DNA from: Mactra quadrangularis
Taxonomy: Eukaryota; Mollusca; Bivalvia; Venerida; Mactridae
Length of the DNA: 64,000 bases
Direction of reading: 5' to 3'
Assembly: GCA_025267735.1 (NCBI GenBank)
Contig: CM046304.1
Location: 24,183,381-24,247,380 of the forward strand
Made by a program: the position numbers and the translations under genes. The notes under the pieces were generated by a model. That model made no database searches. It was not told the DNA's origin and was given only the letters and a program-made list of their open reading frames with translations. Of this stretch, positions 56,906-64,000 are shown piece after piece (positions within the stretch are counted from its first letter, which is position 1; every line of letters starts with the position of its first letter).

Positions 56906-57944
56906 TTAATGATAGCGCGAAGCGAATTTCGTAAATGTTTTTTTTATTATTTTATTAGACCACAACAAATTAATCGTTATGTTCGTCTGATTTCTCGCAC
57001 CTTAAGATCCGAAAAAAAAATGAAATTAACGCGTCATAAATATCGTAAAATGAAAAGTTTTGACACTCGGCCAAGTAGAATTGAACTGAAAATTAGTAAT
57101 TTGAGTTCTAAATAGCAATTGAAATCAGCATAATTTCACTGTTACGGTAAAGCAGTAACGAATTCTTGCTAACATACGGCATTAGAAATTACAATGACAT
57201 ATTCCTTTGTTCAGAAATATGATAACTGCACTCTGTCTTAGACTGTAAACTGAACATTTACTCTCTCTACACACCTTGTCTTGATATGTGACGTCATACG
57301 TGTCTTTGTAGTGTAAAATATGAAGATTGATCCATAGAGAGCAGGTAGGACAGGGAGAAAATTTTACATTCCTACAATTTTGATGTCCCAAAATAACATA
57401 TCAGGCTTGATTTAATTCTAGTGGTATTATTAGACATTAGCATAATTTACCAAAATCTAATTACATTGTAAACACAAAAAGTGAACCGGGCTGGTCCATT
57501 ATAAGATTAGTGTGGCGCTGTTAATTGGTAATCTGTGCTTCCTAGTTATCTAGTATTAATAAAAGTAATACCAAAGAAAAATGAAGTTATCTTTTACGTA
57601 TGAACTCATGAAGGTGTAAACCTCTTCTACCCTACTTCTAACTAGTTTTAAATTCAATTGAATTTTCATCAGGAGTTATTGTTAACTTGCTTTATATAGC
57701 ATAGAACTTCTTATTACGTGATTACACTATAGTCTATAGATATATGGTTATATGTTATATAAGAAAGTCCATACTTTTTATGCTCGTTTTAACTTATGGT
57801 AAATAAATGTCTTAGAAACCGCCCAAATTTATTCTTCGCTTTTGCTCGCTTCTCAAAATTCAAATTATGGAAAAAAATTATTTGCTCTTAAGCTCCATTC
57901 TTTGGAACAAAATACATAGAACATGTGATCAATTTGTTGTGACC

Positions 57945-58198
57945 TTAACTCCATGGCAACACATTGTTTAGGTTACATCGTGACCATCAATCCACCTATC
58001 ACTGTTCCTGAAAAGACTCAATCTTTGGATTACTACTAGATGCAATTCAGTAACTGAACACAGCCGTATTAAAATGATTTAAAATCAGTGGTAGGAGGGA
58101 GAATGACACTAGAAATTATTCCATGACATAGCTCCACGAAAGTATGTCCTGCCCGTGAATCAAAACATACAACTTCTCGATCAGTAGAATAATGTGCA
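57945..58198 (-). mobile_element. SINE family A, old copy
   Basis: Inverted and diverged: tail TCCATGGCAACACATTGTTT, body AAATCAGTGGTAGGAGGGAG, head CATACAACTTCTCGATCAGT. The tRNA A-box end is lost. Confidence 0.75.
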
Positions 58199-58576
58199 TG
58201 TAAAATGAAATATGAAACGCATTTGGTTATGAATGAAAAAGAAATTATGTAGGATATCGAAATAGTAACTTAAACTCCTAAAATTGTTCAAAAATTCCTT
58301 CCAACAGTACTTTCAGTACTTTGATATATATTTGAAAAGTGCCTAGAGTCATTTCCTCCATCGTGTGAAATAATAATGCTTACTATAATGTAAATGCTGG
58401 TATATCAAAAGTAAGGTCCTTTTAAGCTTGCATTGTACATTTAACCAAAAAATGTAACGTTGTCTGTTGTAGAAAATATAAATTTCGCAATTCATTACCT
58501 TTTTAGAACAAGTGAATACTTTATAGCTGCATCAAATCATATCACATCGATTGTAAACGTTTGTATAATGTCCAGA

Positions 58577-58662
58577 TGGATATAAATATGCAAAAGATGC
58601 ATCAGAGATTTGACAATGATTATTTAATATATGCAAAACATGCATCAGAGATTTGACGGTGA
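58577..58662. repeat. Two tandem 43-bp copies
   Basis: ATGCATCAGAGATTTGAC occurs at 58597 and 58640, each preceded by ATATGCAAAA. Nothing else is seen. Confidence 0.65.
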
Positions 58663-58739
58663 ATATTAAATATATAAATAGGAATTCTGTAATTCCCCTA
58701 AAGTCAATAATCATGATTGTATGATAGAAATTAATAAAA

Positions 58740-59003
58740 ACCCGGGTCGGTGGCGTAGTTTGTAGCTAGCCGAGGTTTGGAATCTCGTGTCCCTAAGGGG
58801 GTACGGGTTCGAATCACACCGGGAAAGTTTTACTCATCCATGAAAATTTGACTATAATGTCAATTTCCTCCATCAATACAATATATGGAGAAGTTGTGTA
58901 AAGGTAGGTGAGTACTGGTTATAGACAAGGGTCCAGAAAAATTAGGTTAGGTGCGCTGGACGACGTACAATGACCTTAATTGTAATGACGCGGCGTTATA
59001 AAA
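58740..59003 (+). mobile_element. SINE family C, near full length
   Basis: Head GGTCGGTGGCGTAGTTTGTAG with B box GGGTTCGAATCACACC. Body CCTCCATCAATACAATATAT, GTGAGTACTGGTTATAGACA and GGTTAGGTGCGCTGGACG, tail GACGCGGCGTTATAAAATG. It is the best copy in the window for the 5' half of the family. Confidence 0.75.
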
Positions 59004-60117
59004 TGAATAAATCTTGATACATTTTACTATTGTTTAAAAGGTGAAAACCAAATTGTATTATCATTTATATGTTTAAAAGGTTAAATCGGCAAACAAGACT
59101 TGGCATTCGTAAAGACGTAATTGTTAGCCATTCTCGATATGCTGCTTAGATACATATGTTATAACATGAAGACATTTAGAGGTTTTGCATTGACAATGAA
59201 ATTAGGACATCACATGTACGAGTTTACTACAAATATTAGACACAATAGTAAAAAAGCGTTTTTTTGCAAAACAAATTGTAGATCCATTTGGGCTTTTGAT
59301 CGTATTAAGGCCAAACCAATAGTAATTTACGTTCTTTAAAAATGAAATTAGAGAGGAAAAAACGAATATTAAGTCGATGTTAAGAACCAAAGTTATATTG
59401 TTGCAGATAAATTTACAACTGGGTTGTTACCATACCTATTTCTAGTTGAGCGGCATTAACTTGTACAAGCTTACAAATGTACCATTAAAAGTAACATTAT
59501 TGTGACACAATCAATTAGTATATCTTTATACACTTTACATATTGATTAGATTTTTTTAAAAACGAACAATCCCAGCGTCTTTTACATCAAGTAAGACCTG
59601 GTACATACGTTTTTGATCAGATAAAAACACTAACTGTATATATGTCCATCTTGTCCATAATTAAATCTATACATGTTCATTCTATCGTCACTTTAATCTT
59701 AATTTCGTTTTAACCGAATCTATTTTACACACGACAATATTGTCTGAAATCTCAAGAAACAAAAGTAACCACTTTTCGCTGTTATTTCTAGGAGTTCATG
59801 ACTAGTCACCATTTCTGCTCTTTGCACAATGTTGCTTTTTGTTCCTAATAAACACTAATGGGTATTCAATGTCAAAACAAGATCTTTATAATGTATCAGA
59901 TGGCTCATGTCGACTAACTCCAGTCGTCTTGTTTCTTTAATTACGATACAGAAAAATTTTGTAATATTTTAATTTAAATCTGTTTTTTCGTCTGTTTGTC
60001 ATTATAAGGAAGGTCAACAATATCAACTGTAATACATCTGATTAGCTCTATTTGGCTTTGACGTCAAATCAGTGCACTTGCAAATGTTTACTCTATGGTA
60101 TACTAATTCATTTTAGC

Positions 60118-60320
60118 TCGAATGTGAAACAAGTGCTTACAACTTAGATTTATCACTTTCGAGTTCGATTCCCGGTCCCCCAGTGCTGAGCTAGTTGGGT
60201 AATGTTTCTTGCTCAAGGAAATCACGGGGTATGTTTTGGGTGGGATTCGAACAAACGCGGAACTTGCTATTCTATGATTACAAATCCAACGACATAACCA
60301 CTCGGCCAGGCCCGCGAATT
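60118..60320 (-). mobile_element. SINE family D (copy 2 of the duplication)
   Basis: The orthologue by duplication of 50951-51150, with head TGGCCGAGTGGTTATGTCGT, B box GTTCGAATCCC and 3' part ACTCGAAAGTGATAAATC. Comparing the two gives a dated pair: both descend from one insertion. Confidence 0.8.
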
Positions 60321-63300
60321 TTTTCAGTACACACACTTTCAGTGGACATTGAGAACCAGTATGGAGATATTTTTTTATTATCTGCAATTAGGTAAATAAA
60401 AATGTGTCTTAGACTGGTTTCTATTAATTATTTTTAAATGGTCAAAACATCCAATAATGCTATATAAGATTGAAACAATTTTAAAGGCAAAGCTAATCAT
60501 TAAAAACTATTATGAGTATTTAACCTTATTCAGTTCAATCTATTTTTGTATGAAAAAATGAAATAGCATATAATAATGAATTAACCTTTCGCGTTTCACA
60601 GCAATGGATCATTGTTTGGCATTTAAAATGCTCGAGAAAAACTCTTACACTAAAGCAGAGACTGAACGCGTTTACAATGATGGCTTAAAAACTACAAAAA
60701 TAGTCATCCAAATATTGACATATGAGAACAAATTAATTAAGTGTCGATGAACCCATTAAACATTGACGACCAATTGACATACTTCCATTATGTACTCTCT
60801 CGAGAATGAACGTTTTTGACAATGTCCCAAGGCACTTAATACATTTGTAATTTCCTTTAGCAAAAGAATGCATTTTTTTGTGAAAGGAGCTAGTTGTGCT
60901 TATGTTTTAAACGTTTGGAAATCTAAACGGATGCCATGAGTAAGGTTTTTGCCAGCACAAGTCCTGGAAAATAAACGTTTATGTATTTAATGTATGAATA
61001 TTTGAGTAGAATTTAAATATTTCGTTAAGTGAATGCACTTGTCGGTAGTTGTCGTGAGCACCATGCTATAATGGAGAATTCTAGCCTACCAAACGCAGTA
61101 AATATGATAACTTCGATGAGACATAATACATATCATATTTATTCCTAATACCGAAGTCACACTTTGAAAAACATTTTGTAAAACGCGACAAAGTCAGAAG
61201 GACTTTTGCAAATGCAAGTACTTCTGATGTTTGTGATACAAAGCATTAATTTGTTCCGTGTGAAACCAATCGTGTCCAAGATAGTAAGGCGCCTGTTGCA
61301 TTATCTTGAAGACAAAACTTAGCAAAAATGGCAAAACTGAAATTGGACAGAGTACTTTAAAATACTAAGAGCTTCAAAAAGTTTGAATAATTTATGCCAA
61401 TGACGCGGAATTAGCTTTCGACAAATTATTAGAAGAACACTCTGCGCAATTTCTACTCCTTTAGTATAGCCTGTCGAAACAATTTACATTAAATGTATAC
61501 TGTTCTACATAAAGTCTCCTACATTAATTAGATCTTGCCGAGAGCAAGTCAAAAGCAAACAGACAAATGTTGATGTTTCTCAATACCTCAACAATACTAA
61601 GAAGAGGCGAACAATCCATTGTGTAAATAATTAATTATTTATACCAACCTTTCATGTCTGCGAGGAACATTATTACAGGAAATGGAGTAGGGTTCATTTC
61701 TTAGAAATAAAGTAAATTACTGATAACAAATGACCACTAGCTATATGACTGAACAATGGGAATGGGTATACAATACAAAAAAATCCTGAATGATATATAT
61801 ATATCTATATATTTGTTTTTGTGATTAAGTCTCTCAGGTGATTACTTCTTGAAAATAATACAAGGAAACAAACAGCTGTGTTCTTGCTTAATATAGTTCT
61901 TATATGTTGTATCGACGCCACATGAGGTCGTCCCTCTGGTAATTTGTATAATTTTACATTACAATAAATAAGTTGATAGAAAAACATGGGAGCTGTTTGA
62001 CATTTATAAATGTATAATCACCTTATTTCAACAGAGCAAATCATACTGGTATTTTTTGCAGCTAACATATTTTTTCTTGGCTAACATGTTGGTGTTACTT
62101 TGAAAATGCTGCATTTGTTTTGCGTAACAGAAACCATTATTCACATGGGTTTATTCCAATTTTTAGCAAAAAGCTTTCAGCGTCTTAGAAGACTTTTAAG
62201 CGTGTACAACAGTGCCTTAATATTAATAAAATTATGACTAAAACTAGCAAGCCTAAGTTCAGAAATTAATTACTTTTGCTATGTTATACCCATCTTCTTT
62301 ATGCACTTAAGAAATCAAATACAAACTAAACATGTTACCCCCACTATAATATGTCCTTCGTCATATAATTGTCATTATAATTATACATGTTGCATCACAT
62401 TAGTATTTCCTATAGCATTTATGTGCAAAATATACTATATAAAATGCTTTTATTCGTCTTATATTGAATCACTAATTTAAACGAGCCATCTTACATCGAA
62501 ACTATTGATAAAGAACTTTAAAAAGTCAGTAAGCTATTTTCTAAATGCTGTATAACGTCACTTTACAGTGATACACACATTGTGCTACAATTTCCGGATC
62601 AGCCCTCCAAAATCACTCGGAGACTGTTCTAAATGAAAAAACAATCGTTAAATCTTTCAACAAAGAGCATAGAAGGACAAGTATAATAAGTAGAATAGAC
62701 AATAAATTTTCTCACCTAATCTCAGAGCTTCATTTTATGTCACCATTCCAGTAAATTAATGCTAGGTTGTCTGATTTTCACGAGAATTGACTCTAACAAG
62801 TCTGTATGTATGATTTAAATTTGTCAAAGGTTTATAATCTCTAAAGCTCTTGGCTGTATGAAGACAGCTTTAACTATTAATGAGGCCATTTATATTCCTG
62901 CAAATGATTTAGGTACATTAATGTTACATTTAATGAATTTTCACGACCATCTTTCGACAATGAATGGTGGACAAAGTCATAGTCATGGCATATACGCTCG
63001 TATACTAGTACTGCTGCAGAAATATTAAAGATAACTGTAAGAGTCAAATCGCTTTGACATTTCGTTTCAGATAAAAATGTGAAATTTCGATATGTCGAAT
63101 GTTTAATTTTAATCAGATGATAAAAAACATACATGTTAACAGATAATGTGAGAAACTATTTTTTTCGGCTCTGTAAAGTTCACTTTCGGATAAACATTTG
63201 TCTGCATAAATTTTATTGCAGACGTCGAGCTTTAGCACATCATCGCAACACTAATCGATTCTATATTATACAATTGAATAAAATTGTAACCATATCGTCC

Positions 63301-63861
63301 TCTTTTAGAAACAGATGCCCTCTCCTGATATAAATAATACAAAAACGTTGTCATATCCGTCTATAAAAACTTGGCAAATCATTTTCTCATCGATAAATTT
63401 TAAGCTGAAATGTATCTAAACCGTGACAAGATTAAACGCCAAACACTGTACATATTTCTAACGGACAAATACATGTATACAAAATGGAATTTACGTAGAA
63501 ACAGAAAAAGTATAGTTTTAAACAAGTCTATTCATATTCGATTTATTATTACTCTTAACAAAACGGTCCAGTTAGATTATATTTTATCGTTTTGCTTTTA
63601 AAATGAATCATATTTTAAATATTTTGACACTTTTTTGGAAATATTAACTAAAAGTTTAAAAAATATTTAATAGTTTGCTTTGAAATTTTTCAAAACAAGT
63701 AAATGGGTAAATTTTGGCCAATAACGTGTTAATTCAAAAGATACAATTTTGTAATTCGACTTTTTAAGGCAGAAACCCTGTTTGTTTTTGGAATTTGCAT
63801 GTAGTGTCCTTTTTGTAACATTTCTTTTTTTAATTTAAAACTAGTTGTCCAGTTGCTTTTT

Positions 63862-64000
63862 AGTTGTGTAGAAGGCCAATGGTGTTCGAGTCCGGTCGCG
63901 GTAGGTCATACCCTATACATGAATTGTCGGCCTCGTGGCAGGGTAAGTTAGTACTGGTAATAGATAAGTGTTCAGGAAACCCATAGTAAGAAGAGCTGGC
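63862..64000 (+). mobile_element. SINE family C-like, cut by window end
   Basis: It matches 54760-54900 nearly base for base (GTTCGAGTCCGGTCGCGG, then TAAGTTAGTACTGGTAATAG). The tail lies beyond the window. Confidence 0.5.

Larger units (their letters stand above)
54946..59486. other. Spacer between the two duplication copies, no gene seen
   Basis: I do not see this 4.5 kb matching the sequence before copy 1, so the two copies look like separated duplicates rather than a regular tandem array. It holds two A-type SINEs, a C-type SINE, a 5S-like fragment and a short tandem repeat. No exon is supported; the open frames at 56888-57115 and 59121-59339 are discussed as rejected. Confidence 0.5.
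59487..64000. repeat. Large direct duplication, copy 2, runs off the window end
   Basis: Partner of 49990-54945. It lacks the MITE and keeps the empty site. The frame matching 52144-52527 contains TAG and TGA codons (in 61250-61640), including two Trp-to-stop changes. An extra AT-rich stretch of about 40 bp is at 59940-59985. The duplicate continues at least to base 64000, still inside the shared SINE. Confidence 0.85.

Noticed and set aside
56888..57115. ATG-started 75-codon Arg/Lys-rich open frame
   Set aside because: Its ATG lies within the 5S-like TTGGATGGGTG sequence, there is no homologous copy in the window and no motif I recognise. Likely a chance frame.
63410..63601. Small basic frame in copy 2, resembling a frame at 54278-54493 in copy 1
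   Set aside because: The copies differ in start codon, length and C-terminus, so the similarity is explained by the DNA duplication rather than protein conservation.

Overview
The window looks like nuclear DNA of an AT-rich invertebrate, most likely a bivalve mollusc. This rests on spliced GT-AG exons, very long introns, several families of tRNA-headed SINEs, many MITE-like elements with target-site duplications and decayed non-LTR retrotransposons. The species cannot be named from the sequence alone. There is no sign of bacterial, organellar or viral gene organisation.

One protein-coding gene is well supported. It is on the + strand, from the ATG at 1046 to the stop at 41523-41525. It has seven exons (1046-1178, 24872-24958, 33982-34079, 38286-38412, 39563-39742, 40058-40230, 41130-41525), all with canonical splice sites and fully compatible phases, giving 397 residues. 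The product has an N-terminal hydrophobic signal, a roughly 250-residue ectodomain with six cysteines and four N-glycosylation sequons, a Ser/Asn/Asp-rich stalk and a hydrophobic C-terminal tail. That architecture is of a cell-surface protein, GPI- or membrane-anchored. I do not recognise the family by name.

The remainder is intron or intergenic sequence rich in repeats. I see at least four dispersed SINE families, here called A to D. A has a GCCCGGCTAGCTCAG head and a tail like GTTGCTACGGCGTTAAACCC; C shares that tail; B and D are other tRNA-derived families. Many A copies have clear 7-12 bp target-site duplications. A decayed LINE 3' end at 48138-48784 ends in a sequence resembling the A/C SINE tail and is a candidate for their mobilising partner. 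Other elements include hAT-like palindromes with 8-9 bp duplications (77-152, 9151-9207), a TTAA-flanked piggyBac-like MITE nested in a TA-flanked MITE just after exon 2, a TA-flanked MITE inside the LINE reading frame, and a TTA-flanked Harbinger-like MITE.

From about 50 kb to the end, a segment of at least 4.5 kb is present twice in direct orientation about 9.1 kb apart (about 49990-54945 and 59487-64000+). One copy carries a MITE and the other keeps the empty site. Tandem arrays include a 35-bp minisatellite (27.6 kb), a ~180-bp satellite-like trimer (11.5-12.05 kb), a ~32-bp array (10.8 kb) and a ~50-bp array that repeatedly pairs CACGTG with TGACGTAA (46.8-47.05 kb). All coordinates were read by eye; repeat boundaries are approximate unless a target duplication fixes them.
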